Positions 16,824-25,568 of a DNA stretch of 64,000 nucleotides are shown here, one piece after another (positions within the stretch are counted from its first letter, which is position 1; every line of letters begins with the position of its first letter). The notes beneath the pieces were generated by a model that made no database searches, was not told where the DNA came from, and worked only from the letters and a program-made list of their open reading frames with translations. Source of the stretch: Pseudarthrobacter oxydans (GTDB taxonomy: Bacteria; Actinomycetota; Actinomycetes; Actinomycetales; Micrococcaceae); the NCBI RefSeq assembly GCF_030812335.1, contig NZ_JAUSSN010000006.1:124001-188000 (forward strand), written 5' to 3'. Position numbers and translations under genes: made by a program.

Positions 16824-17324
16824 ATGAATGATCGGAACGTGCAATTAGTAGCGGAAACGGCATGGGCCGTTCGCCAGTGTGTAATCGCGCTGAAGAATAA
16901 GGACGATTACGCGGGGTTTCGTTACTTCCCAGGCGGGGCCTGCAAATGGACTTCGGCAATACTGCAGCGGGTACTTGCGGAAGCCGGACTCGGTGGATGG
17001 GTTCATCGCCACGGAAATAACTTTCCCGATGGCGATTCCCATACCTGGCTTGAGTTGGACGGCTGGTTCCTGGACGTTACTCTGGACCAATTTTCAGGCT
17101 TTGAACGACGGGCTGTCTATTTGGAGCGGAACCTTCATCCGCAAACAAGTATCTATCCAAACCAAGGTGTCGTCGAAACTACTTGGATTGACGATTCTGA
17201 GACTCTCACTCGGGCGCTGAACGACGTAAATCGAATGCTCGGAGATCAACGCAGTCCCGCGCAGCCGTCTCATCACCGAGCAGCTGCCCCAGCGGTTCCA
17301 TTTGTCGGCGGGTCCTCTGCATAG
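16824..17324 (+). CDS. Transglutaminase/papain-like cysteine-hydrolase candidate
   Basis: A 166-aa protein. ATG 16824 was chosen over the upstream ATG because GAAGGC precedes it directly. Residues about 35-90 hold a plausible Cys-His-Asp set of the transglutaminase/papain-like fold: GGACKWTSAIL (Cys at the start of a helix), then GDSHTWLELDGWFLDVTLDQF, where His and Asp sit in consecutive strands. That order and spacing match the fold, but no close family is recognised. The C-terminal 30 residues are Pro/Ala-rich and probably disordered. It could be a protease, deamidase or acyltransferase. It follows a small membrane protein. Confidence 0.6.
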   Translation: MNDRNVQLVAETAWAVRQCVIALKNKDDYAGFRYFPGGACKWTSAILQRVLAEAGLGGWVHRHGNNFPDGDSHTWLELDGWFLDVTLDQFSGFERRAVYLERNLHPQTSIYPNQGVVETTWIDDSETLTRALNDVNRMLGDQRSPAQPSHHRAAAPAVPFVGGSSA

Positions 17325-18011
17325 ACGTGGGGACACCGACTTTGATTCAGAGCGCGCCACAGCCCGCGGATGATGCATAGGTCGCTGGCGGCCCGTCAAT
17401 CGGAAGGCGCGGCAGGGCGCGGACGGGGGAGGGCTAAAGCGTGCGAATCAGTGCATCTTGCTTGTCATGGGGCAGGCCAGTGTCCTCAGACTGCGCCGAG
17501 ATGACGTCCTGCCTCGGACAATGTCGCTTGGCGGGAGGCCACATGCAGCAGGAGCTCGGTTGTTGATAGGCCCGGTCGTTGGAGTCGGCGAATCTCCCAA
17601 AGACAGGGGAACCGTGGGGGCCCTCGCGCAGGTTCCACACCTTGTAGTGCCCCCGCCCGGCATCGCACACCTAGTGCCATGGACGGTAGCCCGGCAATTT
17701 CATGTGTCGCTGATCCTCCATGGTAGGCCCGCGAGTTCGCACGCTCGAGTTCACCGCTGGTCCTGTTAACGAGACTGGGCATCGTGTCGATCGGTGCTTC
17801 ACCACGCAATATCAGCGAGGGCATCATCGATGCTGGGTCTGGGATCGTTGTGATTACTGTGTAGGGGCCCAATAGCAGTTGTTCAGAAATAGTACTCCGG
17901 CCTCTGCAAATGCCGCGGCGACTGGCACCGCCCCCAGCGCATCGTCTGCTTCGCCAGGAATTCCCCCGCTAAAGTGAGTACGCCAGTGCACATACCAAGG
18001 AGAACATCCCA
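17325..18011. other. 690-base stretch without a convincing gene
   Basis: No frame on either strand combines a start, ribosome binding site and recognisable sequence. A minus-strand frame (17434-17670) is open with several cysteines but has no familiar motif. AAGGAG at about 17,998-18,003 is the ribosome binding site of the following SIR2 gene. The stretch may contain decayed sequence from the preceding rearranged zone and the SIR2 promoter. Confidence 0.5.
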
Positions 18012-19988
18012 TTGCAGCCGCGGACGCCCTTTGATCAGCTCATCAGCTTGGCCTTTTCGTTGTATTCGACGCCGGGATCCTACGCCTGTGTGCTAGGCGC
18101 TGGCGTTTCGATTCCCAGCGGTGTTCCTTCCGCCTGGGGGGTCCAGGAGGAGTTACTGCAAAAGCTCGCGAGCATTGAGGGGGAGACCGCCAGCGATCCC
18201 TTCGCATGGTACGAAACGAAGTATGGGGAACTCCCTTCTTACGAAGGCGTGCTGGAGCGGTTGGCGCCAAGTCAAAACGAGCGTCAGCAGCTCCTGCGGG
18301 GGTTTTTCGAACCATCCGAGGTCGAACGTGAACTGCAACACAAGAAACCGACGCAAGCACATCGAGCGATCGCGCGCCTCGTCGCGGGTGGCGCCCTGCG
18401 CGTCATCCTGACACTCAACTTTGATCGGCTAATGGAAACGGCCCTCAGAGATGAAGGCGTGGAGCCTGTCGTAGTGAGCTATCCATCGGACATTGACGGG
18501 TTGCCACCGGTTCACACCATGCAGGCCTTGGTCGTACACCTGCACGGCGATTACCTAAACCCTACTGCCATGCTTAATACCAAAACAGAGCTGTCTACGT
18601 ACCCCAAGAACGTTGACGCATTCCTGGACAGAATCACGTTTGACCATGGCCTGCTCTTGGTCGGATGGTCGGCGGCTTATGATCCCGCCCTAGTTCGCGC
18701 TCTCTCTAGAAGCTCCCGCCGGATTTACACACCGTACTGGGTAGAACCCGGAGAGCTCAGCGCAATAGCAAATGAGCTGAGGTCTTCCATCGACGCCGTC
18801 AAGATCACCTCCGACGCCGATACGGCACTGGGCCGGTTGGCGGACGCGGTTGATGCCTTGAGGGACAGGGAATCAAGAGATCCCTTGGTCGCGGCCACAG
18901 CTGTGGGGACCGCCAAACGGTTTCTCTCAGGACGAACAACTGCCATAGGTCTTCATGACCATCTCCAGCAGGAATTCGATCGACTCCACCAACACAAAGA
19001 TCTGCTTCTGAGCCAGACGGGCACCGAGTCTACGGATGGCGGGTACGACGGCATGCTGGCCCGAGTTGAGGAAGCAACAGTCGTTTCCAGCGCTTTGATT
19101 GCAACGGCAGCCTACTGGGGGAGCGCAAAAACTGATCAATGGTGGAAACGTGAAATCGCGCGCTTCGCAATTGAGACACGAGGAAGCGGTGACCCACAGG
19201 TCCGAAGGCTTCAACGGGTGTGCGCCCTTAAATTTTTTTACGCCGCCGGAGTTGCAGCGTCAGCTGCTGGCAGATTCGATTTAGTGCGGGATCTCCTGAA
19301 TTTACGTGTCAACGATCAAAATGGGAGGGAGCTCGGTCTGTGTTCCCTGCTGGCACCCGAAGCAGTGTATGGGAACCGCGAATCCGCTCCTGGCCGCAGA
19401 ATCTACAGCACGTTGTCGTCCCTTTTTGTTCAGCATCTCGCTGTCGGTCAGCGAAATTTCGAGGACTCATGGGAGACGTTCGAGTTCCTCCGACTTGTGG
19501 AATCCACTTACGGTGACCCGCAGTCTGCCCAACTGATCGGCCTTGCGACAGCCGCTGAGGAACAACTTAATTCAGCCCAAGAACGTATGGATGCCGCCGA
19601 TGGCGGCAACGATCTAGACGAACACGATGGCGCGCAGAGTGCCCTCCACCGGGCTAACCAGAACCATGGCCGGCGAATAGGCAGCCTGGCCGACAAGGTC
19701 ATGGTGCTGCGGCCCTACCTCACCGTTCAAAATTTGCAGATCGAAGTATTCAGATCCGCAACTGGGCAAAAGCTGCTGAACGAGCTCGCCCGGGAACTTG
19801 ACCTGCACCCTCTCGTTCGAGCCGGATTCGGTGGAGGCCGTTCAGCAGATCTCAGAGCCCTATTCAGTGCCGTCGACGTGAGTATCGGCAGGATTGGATA
19901 CGACGTCGCGATGGCCAGCATGCCTGGCCGAAGCGGCACAGTGCCGGACAACTTCCGGATCGGCGACCTGAGTCCGGCTGCGAGCTAA
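18012..19988 (+). CDS. SIR2-domain defence-type protein
   Basis: A 658-aa protein starting at TTG 18012 with AAGGAG nine bases upstream. Residues 1-270 are a SIR2-type NAD-binding domain: VLGAGVSIPSGVPSAW, ILTLNFDRLMETAL (the T-x-N-F-D signature), VVHLHGDYLNP (catalytic His) and LLLVGWSAAYDP. Unlike deacetylase sirtuins it has no zinc cysteines, as in the SIR2_2-type proteins of defence systems (Thoeris ThsA, DSR, SIR2-Argonaute), which deplete NAD+ on infection. The C-terminal 380 residues are helical, presumably the sensor. NADase activity is inferred from the family. It is the first of a run of plus-strand genes up to 23,157. Confidence 0.85.
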   Translation: MQPRTPFDQLISLAFSLYSTPGSYACVLGAGVSIPSGVPSAWGVQEELLQKLASIEGETASDPFAWYETKYGELPSYEGVLERLAPSQNERQQLLRGFFEPSEVERELQHKKPTQAHRAIARLVAGGALRVILTLNFDRLMETALRDEGVEPVVVSYPSDIDGLPPVHTMQALVVHLHGDYLNPTAMLNTKTELSTYPKNVDAFLDRITFDHGLLLVGWSAAYDPALVRALSRSSRRIYTPYWVEPGELSAIANELRSSIDAVKITSDADTALGRLADAVDALRDRESRDPLVAATAVGTAKRFLSGRTTAIGLHDHLQQEFDRLHQHKDLLLSQTGTESTDGGYDGMLARVEEATVVSSALIATAAYWGSAKTDQWWKREIARFAIETRGSGDPQVRRLQRVCALKFFYAAGVAASAAGRFDLVRDLLNLRVNDQNGRELGLCSLLAPEAVYGNRESAPGRRIYSTLSSLFVQHLAVGQRNFEDSWETFEFLRLVESTYGDPQSAQLIGLATAAEEQLNSAQERMDAADGGNDLDEHDGAQSALHRANQNHGRRIGSLADKVMVLRPYLTVQNLQIEVFRSATGQKLLNELARELDLHPLVRAGFGGGRSADLRALFSAVDVSIGRIGYDVAMASMPGRSGTVPDNFRIGDLSPAAS

Positions 19989-20120
19989 GCGCACAGCCGA
20001 CGCGCCCGCTGGCTCCAGACTAAGGGAGATAGGCCGCCGAACTGGTTGGCGTCTATCCGCATCCCTGTCACATGACAAAAGTCCGTGGAAGCAGACGGGA
20101 CATAATGAAGCAGGTCAAGC

Positions 20121-20249
20121 ATGAATCACGATGTGTCTGGTGACGGCTTGGACATCTGGGTGGGCAAATGTGTCAGGCGGGCCGAAATGTTCAATTCGGC
20201 CTCGTTTGATGGGGATAGGGCTGGCCAAGACCCCGAGGGAGAAACATAA
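20121..20249 (+). CDS. Possible 42-aa small protein
   Basis: From ATG 20121 the frame encodes 42 residues (MNHDVSGDGLDIWVGKCVRR..., ending DPEGET) and stops 34 bases before the next large gene. AGCAGG six bases upstream could be a weak ribosome binding site. It is acidic, with one cysteine. Position between the SIR2 gene and the duplicated-domain gene makes it worth noting, but a chance frame is quite possible. Confidence 0.3.
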   Translation: MNHDVSGDGLDIWVGKCVRRAEMFNSASFDGDRAGQDPEGET

Positions 20250-20283
20250 CGACCTGGGGTAGTTGTCGCCCTATGCTTTCCGC

Positions 20284-22269
20284 ATGGGCACACCGCAAAG
20301 CAGACCGCTGGAGCTTATCCACGAGAAATTCGCTCGAACCTTAAGCTCCGGTGACACTGAGTGCGCCTTGGACCTGCTGGCAGTGGCGGCTCTAGCTGCG
20401 GCGCACACCCCGGCGCAGACCGAACGCCTCCAGCTGCTGCATTTGGCCAGGACGGGAATTATCCGTGCTGAGGGTGCTGATATACGCCGCGACCCAGACT
20501 TCGAAGTGGCTGCATTACGCCTCATAGTTGATGCAGCCGTGCCTTTGGCTTATGCCCTCGCACCGGAGGTGGGAGCTTCAATGGCGCGACGCCGAGGGTG
20601 GATCGACGCCTGGCATCAACTGGCATGGTTCCACCCACTTGCATCAAACGCAGGCGCTGTCGCTAAGTTCTACAGAGCCCTCGATGGCTACTTGGACGAT
20701 CCATCAGATGAACAGGCCGTGTTTGGCTTTGCTGCCCTCGCGAATCAGGTTGAGCAAGGGTTTGCTGACGAGGGACTCGTCGCCAGAGCCCCCGGGACAG
20801 AAGGCATCCCGACCCGGCCAGGCAGCCCGGGCTTTGCAGAGAGCGAAGGTAGCTTTGAAGATCCGCGACTCATTGACGAATTTGAGTCATTCCTTGAGGG
20901 CCGCGAAACGTCACAAGCCCTCAATCTTCTGGCGGTCGCTGTGCTCTATGCAGAATACGTTGGGCTGTCCCGAGACGATCAAACACTGCTCGAACTTCTC
21001 GCTCGGAGCGCTGGCCTAGTTGGCGACGCCTGGGATGACTCGACAGAGTTGAGCGGACTGCTGTCACGCCTCTGGGTGACGGCATACATACAACTTGCAG
21101 AGCAATTCGAGGATGAGCGGCTGGAGGATCTTGGGCTTCCTGAGTTCGAGTCGGAATTTCCGCCGCTGGATGATACCCAGCAGCGAGTTTGGCAATCGTC
21201 CACTGAGGACTATGAAGCCCGGAAAGCCCTAGAGGCCACTCACGCCGAAGACCACGATCCTGAGGATGACGCCTCGGAGCACGACGGCGAACTCGTGGGC
21301 GACTCAAACGAGGTAACCGGCCTTACCGAGGGGAATAGTTCCATGGACCTGCAGGAGCGACTCATGGCCGTCGCCCTAGATATCGTCACCGAGGAGTATT
21401 CCGACGTTGTTCACCGCGGCATTTCCCGCATCTATATCGGAGGAGTCCCTGAGTACGTTCTGGTCGTAAACGTTTCGGACGTTGTGGGCTGGCTCAGGAG
21501 CAAGGACGGCGGGTGCGTCTGGCGTGACGGGAACTTCGCCACGGGCGACGCTTGGGACGCGGTTCCCGTAGAAAACCCGGAAGTCGACCAATCGGACCTT
21601 CGCGAAGCGCTCGGGGAGTTCATCATTCATGCCGACGAATCGCAGTGGCCGCCGCCGCAACCCGCGGTTGGTGAAGCCGAAGAATTTGTTCGCAGCATCG
21701 AAAACGGTCAAAAGCCACCCGTGTGGTCCCACGCGCATGACAAGTCGGTGCAGTCGACACCCCTCCGCCGCCCTGACCCGGCATCAGCTCCGGCGGAACG
21801 AACAGTCCCCCCGGCCGCGGCAGCGCCCTCGGCACACGTAGAGCCCGTTGAATTCAATGCCTATATCCACGATTCTGAGAGGAATCCTCCCGCACCCGGT
21901 TTCACGGAGAAGGATCTGGAAGGCGTTCCCCTGATCACGGTGTACCCGGCCGTCATACCTGCCGTTGTTGGCGGCCTTTTCCTCTTCCTAGGCTTCATGG
22001 GTGCCCAGTACGAGTTCTACGTCGTGCTGCGCTGGGCTGTCACTTCTATGGCGATCTGGACGTGCGTCGTGGCCAGTGGCCAGCGCCGGGGCGGGTGGAC
22101 CGTTGTGTTTACGGGCGTGGCGCTGCTCTTCAACCCTCTCATTCCGGTCATTGCGACGAGGGAATTTTGGATTCTCCCCGACCTGGTGGGCGCGGCTATC
22201 TTCGCAACAGCGGGGAGGAAACTGCGCGCCTCACGGCCGGCAACCCACAAGGACAAGGCGTCGTTCTAA
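20284..22269 (+). CDS. Large acidic protein with duplicated helical domain and C-terminal membrane domain (DUF6804-like)
   Basis: A 661-aa protein from ATG 20284 (MGTPQSRPLELIHEKF). Residues about 1-160 and 200-310 look like two copies of one helical unit: CALDLLAVAALAAAH...LLHLARTGII matches QALNLLAVAVLYAEY...LLELLARSAGLV, each followed by a long hydrophobic helix. A very acidic linker (EDHDPEDDASEHDGE) leads to a small alpha/beta domain, then a Pro-rich stretch, then four hydrophobic helices near the C-terminus, with VALLFNPLIPVI and FWILPDLVGAAIFA typical of DUF6804. It is therefore probably an integral membrane protein with a large cytoplasmic part. Function unknown; it follows the SIR2 gene on the same strand. 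Confidence 0.7.
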   Translation: MGTPQSRPLELIHEKFARTLSSGDTECALDLLAVAALAAAHTPAQTERLQLLHLARTGIIRAEGADIRRDPDFEVAALRLIVDAAVPLAYALAPEVGASMARRRGWIDAWHQLAWFHPLASNAGAVAKFYRALDGYLDDPSDEQAVFGFAALANQVEQGFADEGLVARAPGTEGIPTRPGSPGFAESEGSFEDPRLIDEFESFLEGRETSQALNLLAVAVLYAEYVGLSRDDQTLLELLARSAGLVGDAWDDSTELSGLLSRLWVTAYIQLAEQFEDERLEDLGLPEFESEFPPLDDTQQRVWQSSTEDYEARKALEATHAEDHDPEDDASEHDGELVGDSNEVTGLTEGNSSMDLQERLMAVALDIVTEEYSDVVHRGISRIYIGGVPEYVLVVNVSDVVGWLRSKDGGCVWRDGNFATGDAWDAVPVENPEVDQSDLREALGEFIIHADESQWPPPQPAVGEAEEFVRSIENGQKPPVWSHAHDKSVQSTPLRRPDPASAPAERTVPPAAAAPSAHVEPVEFNAYIHDSERNPPAPGFTEKDLEGVPLITVYPAVIPAVVGGLFLFLGFMGAQYEFYVVLRWAVTSMAIWTCVVASGQRRGGWTVVFTGVALLFNPLIPVIATREFWILPDLVGAAIFATAGRKLRASRPATHKDKASF

Positions 22270-22365
22270 GAAAGTCGCCTGGTCGTGGTTTCGGGTGGTC
22301 CACATTTTTACCTGGGCGTCACAACGCGCGCGAGTTGGGCGGACTTCGGACGCTAGGCTGATCCG

Positions 22366-23157
22366 ATGGAAGACGAAAACGATCCCGACGGGACCTCCCC
22401 CCACATGCTTGGGGCTGAAGGAACATCGAAGGTGCTCATGGATTCGGCCATCGATGGGACAGTTGCACTTCTCAGTCTTGCTATTCCAGCTGGGTCCCCC
22501 GTGTTTGCTGCCGGCGCCGCAGCCCTGAAGGGTGTAGGAACTAAGCTTCAAGAACATCAGGAGAGAAACGTCAACCTGATGTTGAAAGAGGCAACGGCCG
22601 AAGCTGGAATGAGCCTCGATGACTTCGTCGAAGTGGTTACATCGGCGCCGGAACGACTTCTGCCCTTCGTGGCTGCGTGTGACGCGGCTCGCCGGACTGT
22701 TCTCGATGACAAGGTGAGGGCCTTGGGGCGGGCGCTAGGCGATCTAACAAGGGACGACTCGCTTATTGACGATTCTGGGGTATGGATCAGTATCTTTTCG
22801 CAAGTAGAAGCGGCGCACGTCCGAATTGTTCTCGCCATGTGCGAAGAGGATCCTGAGTACCGAGGCGAGGGGCGAGCGCGACTGTGGAAGCGGGGGGAGC
22901 TCAAAGACCGATTCAACTTGTCGGGGACGATTACCACCCTGCTGAACACGCTAGTGTCGCTCGGGCTAGTTAGCGAGGTGCGCGCTGAAGATCTTTCTTC
23001 CGAAGAGCGAGCTAGGTGGGGCGTCCGTGGACCAGCCAAGGACAGAATCCCGCTTTACGGCAAGGGATCCTTGACAAATGAGTTCCTTGCCAAGCTAGGG
23101 ACTGGTCGGGAAAAGACAGAGAAAGATGTATCGGGGAGCCCTACTAGGACCGGGTAA
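22366..23157 (+). CDS. Hypothetical protein with possible C-terminal winged-helix segment
   Basis: A 263-aa protein. Residues about 25-55 are hydrophobic and helical (AIDGTVALLSLAIPAGSPVFAAGAAAL), perhaps membrane-associated. The middle is a charged helical bundle. The C-terminal third (KDRFNLSGTITTLLNTLVSLGLVSEV, broken here by residue choice) looks like a winged helix deciding between outcomes, with a polar tail. No family is recognised. It lies 96 bases after the DUF6804-like gene on the same strand and may belong to the SIR2 neighbourhood. Confidence 0.6.
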   Translation: MEDENDPDGTSPHMLGAEGTSKVLMDSAIDGTVALLSLAIPAGSPVFAAGAAALKGVGTKLQEHQERNVNLMLKEATAEAGMSLDDFVEVVTSAPERLLPFVAACDAARRTVLDDKVRALGRALGDLTRDDSLIDDSGVWISIFSQVEAAHVRIVLAMCEEDPEYRGEGRARLWKRGELKDRFNLSGTITTLLNTLVSLGLVSEVRAEDLSSEERARWGVRGPAKDRIPLYGKGSLTNEFLAKLGTGREKTEKDVSGSPTRTG

Positions 23158-23276
23158 TTCGGAGTATTCACTTCCGAGGACCCGGACGCCGCACGTCTAT
23201 AAAGAGCCCTCCCGCTTTGGGGGAGCGCAAGACTCCCCGTTGTGGCGGCCCGTCGTGCCTGACTTGGTTGCACGTG

Positions 23277-24422
23277 TTATGTAGCGATCTCCAGTGCGGT
23301 GACGGTTTCGAGTCGATCCTGTCGGGGGGTCACCAGCCTGTCCACAATTCCTAGATCAGCGGCCCTGTCTGTCCCGGCGAATCCGGAAGGTGTCCGCCAG
23401 CACACAGCAATTCCTAGCATTTCCAGCAGATCAGTGAAAGCTTCGTTGGGGTACCAGTCATAGACAGCCACCAGTGGCGTATCCGGAGCCTGTGATCTTA
23501 GGAATTTTCGGTATTCGAAGAGTTGGCCAATTGATTCGCGGACGCCGCCGGCTGGGTGTCTATCGTTGAGTATCTTTACTTCCACGATGAACTCCGCAGT
23601 ACCATTCAGAAGCAACAAATCGATGGGGTGATGATTCGTTGCCGGGACCAGTCCCCGAGCCTGCGCAAACTCTCCGAAATCCTTGACTAGCTGTTCGTGC
23701 TTTCTTTGCCGGCGTTGAGGTTCTACGTAGGACTTCGCCGCTACCACATAATCTTCGCTGGACTTCGGAGCGAAAACGGGCCGACGGGCAGGTTCCCGTT
23801 CGCCACGGGCGGGGGTGGCGAATCTTCCCGGAGTGTGTGTGAGCGCATTCTCCTTGGCGGCGACAGCGGCATCGTATAGATCTATGAACAGATCTAGCGT
23901 GGCACTGAATTCGGCTTCTTCTGGCAGGCCAGTGAGCGTCCACGTCTTGGCAAATACGTTTCCGGCCTCGTAGGCACGGAGCATATTGCCTGCTCCTAGG
24001 CTGACAGTTGCAGATAGGCCTGCAGTGGACTGTGCCGGCAACAGTGTCCGAAGTTCGGACGCCTCATTGCGGAGCATTTGATTCGCCGAAATCGGCAGGA
24101 GCTTTGCTCGATCTCCCGCCTTAGTTACGCCCTGGTTCAGGCTGAGGGAAACGTGCTGCCGGCCTTCATCGAAAAGGTAGACAATGTATAGCCCTTCGGT
24201 CGGAGTGACCGTGACCTCTTCATTTAGAATTGCTACCCAGAGACCAATTGGAAGGGCGCCAACGCCGCGGCTAACCTTTACTCGGTAGCCCTCCGGGACT
24301 GCATCTTCCAAGGCTATTTTGAAATCGTTCAGAGAAGCGAATATAGGTTGTTTGACGCCCAACGGAGATAGGCGGTCATAAGAGTGTGTGGCGCTGATTT
24401 TCAACGCTTGCGTCAGATTCAC
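23277..24422 (-). CDS. McrB N-terminal (DUF3578) domain fused to a PD-(D/E)XK nuclease
   Basis: A 381-aa protein. GTG 24422 was chosen because it follows GAGGA at a good distance, inside the 10-base gap after the upstream MazG-like stop. Residues about 20-200 fit the MrcB_N/DUF3578 fold (GYRVKVSRGVGALPIGLWVAIL, then GLYIVYLFDEGRQHVSLSLNQG), the modified-DNA-recognition part of McrB in other systems. The C-terminal domain has a nuclease layout: HPIDLLLLNGTAEFIVEVKIL with D and E-x-K, then QLFEYRKFL. This gives a single-chain modification-dependent restriction candidate without the McrB GTPase. Coupling to a MazG-like enzyme is notable. Confidence 0.8.
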   Translation of the reverse strand: MNLTQALKISATHSYDRLSPLGVKQPIFASLNDFKIALEDAVPEGYRVKVSRGVGALPIGLWVAILNEEVTVTPTEGLYIVYLFDEGRQHVSLSLNQGVTKAGDRAKLLPISANQMLRNEASELRTLLPAQSTAGLSATVSLGAGNMLRAYEAGNVFAKTWTLTGLPEEAEFSATLDLFIDLYDAAVAAKENALTHTPGRFATPARGEREPARRPVFAPKSSEDYVVAAKSYVEPQRRQRKHEQLVKDFGEFAQARGLVPATNHHPIDLLLLNGTAEFIVEVKILNDRHPAGGVRESIGQLFEYRKFLRSQAPDTPLVAVYDWYPNEAFTDLLEMLGIAVCWRTPSGFAGTDRAADLGIVDRLVTPRQDRLETVTALEIAT

Positions 24423-24432
24423 GAACCGGTCC

Positions 24433-24774
24433 TCATAGTTGGTTGTACTTCGCCGAGGTGCCGCGTGACTTGTCCACAGGGTAGTTCCGCCCATTTTTCT
24501 CCAATTTTGCGAAGGCAGCGGCGAGCAAGTCACGATTTACGGATCGAGAGAAGCTAATCAGGTATAGCAGGACATCGGCGGCCTCTTCCATAGCCCTGTC
24601 CACAGTGTTATCGGACAGTTCCTCGGGGCCAACCCATTGAAGTTCCGAAGCAAGCTCACCTGCCTCACCGCATATAGCCAATGCAAGATTTTTCGGGGTA
24701 TGAAACTGCCCCCAATCTCGTTCCTCTTTAAACTGCTCAAGTGCGAGGACAAGGTCGTCAAAATCGCTAGTCAC
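24433..24774 (-). CDS. MazG-like nucleotide pyrophosphohydrolase
   Basis: A 113-aa all-alpha NTP pyrophosphohydrolase of the MazG/RS21-C6 type. The signature is GEAGELASELQWV (metal-binding E-x-x-E) and EEAADVLLYLISFS (E-x-x-D), with a usual N-terminus ALEQFKEERDWGQFHTP. Such enzymes hydrolyse dNTPs, often non-canonical ones such as modified dCTP, to the monophosphate. It ends 10 bases before the start of an McrB-N/nuclease gene and is probably cotranscribed with it. Together they could remove modified nucleotides from the pool and modified DNA from the cell; that link is inference. Confidence 0.85.
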   Translation of the reverse strand: MTSDFDDLVLALEQFKEERDWGQFHTPKNLALAICGEAGELASELQWVGPEELSDNTVDRAMEEAADVLLYLISFSRSVNRDLLAAAFAKLEKNGRNYPVDKSRGTSAKYNQL

Positions 24775-25568
24775 TGATTCATCACTCCTTCGATGGGACG
24801 TCGTTCGGCTAAATCCGTGGCGGGGACGTCCGAACTATCGCGGATGCTGGCGTTATCGCACAGCGTGCCAGGTAGGGCCGCATCTTCTTGGGCGCCGGTC
24901 ACGTAGGCGATGGTTTCATCTAAATGTAGGCGTTCTGTCCCACAAAAGTGTTAGAGCGGCGCCCTATCTTCCAGCGCTCCCCACCTTCCCATGACATCCT
25001 GCCGCTACCTTAGCGGTCTTCAAAGGGCTCCTAAGGCAATCTGCCCCTGCCCCTCGTACTCCAGCTTTCTCCCAGAAGCTTTGGCGTTATGCGGTGAATC
25101 TGACCGGCGATATGCACATTAAAGAAACCCGCACGTTGAAAGCAAGAAGCTCACTGTGATGCGTCGTATGCGTCGAAAGGCACTCTCTGACGTGTTATTA
25201 CCGGCCATGGTTGGGTCCATGGAGGCCCTCATTGGCGGCGGCTTTCCCGCGCGCAAGTAACCAGGGCATCCACTCCCAAATCGAACTTCAGGAATCTCAG
25301 TATCAGAAGTAGCAAGACAGATTACTCGGCGAGAAGCGCGAACCGTATTACAGTGCGTATGAAGATGCACTGCAGCATTTCGCAACCGTGGTCACCATGC
25401 GGCGGGTAGTGCGTGTCTGCGAAGAACCCAGATTGCAATATTCGGAAGAAAACCATCAGTCCGCAAGGTATGACCTTTAGGCGTCACCAATGATATCCAA
25501 GTTGGTCATGTCTACGCCAAGATGATTGTTAGCAGCTCGTCTTAAGTTTGACCCCGTGGAGGACTTTT
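24775..25568. other. 790-base intergenic stretch
   Basis: Lies between the divergent MazG-like and PD-(D/E)XK nuclease genes, so it should hold both promoters. No open frame with a credible start was found; a minus-strand frame (25119-25385) has no recognisable content. GGAGG at about 25,557 is the ribosome binding site of the following gene. No CRISPR-like repeats or tRNA are seen. Confidence 0.5.

Noticed and set aside
24930..24965. TGTCCCACAAAAGTG-like string as a possible IS end
   Set aside because: No matching inverted copy or transposase fragment nearby.
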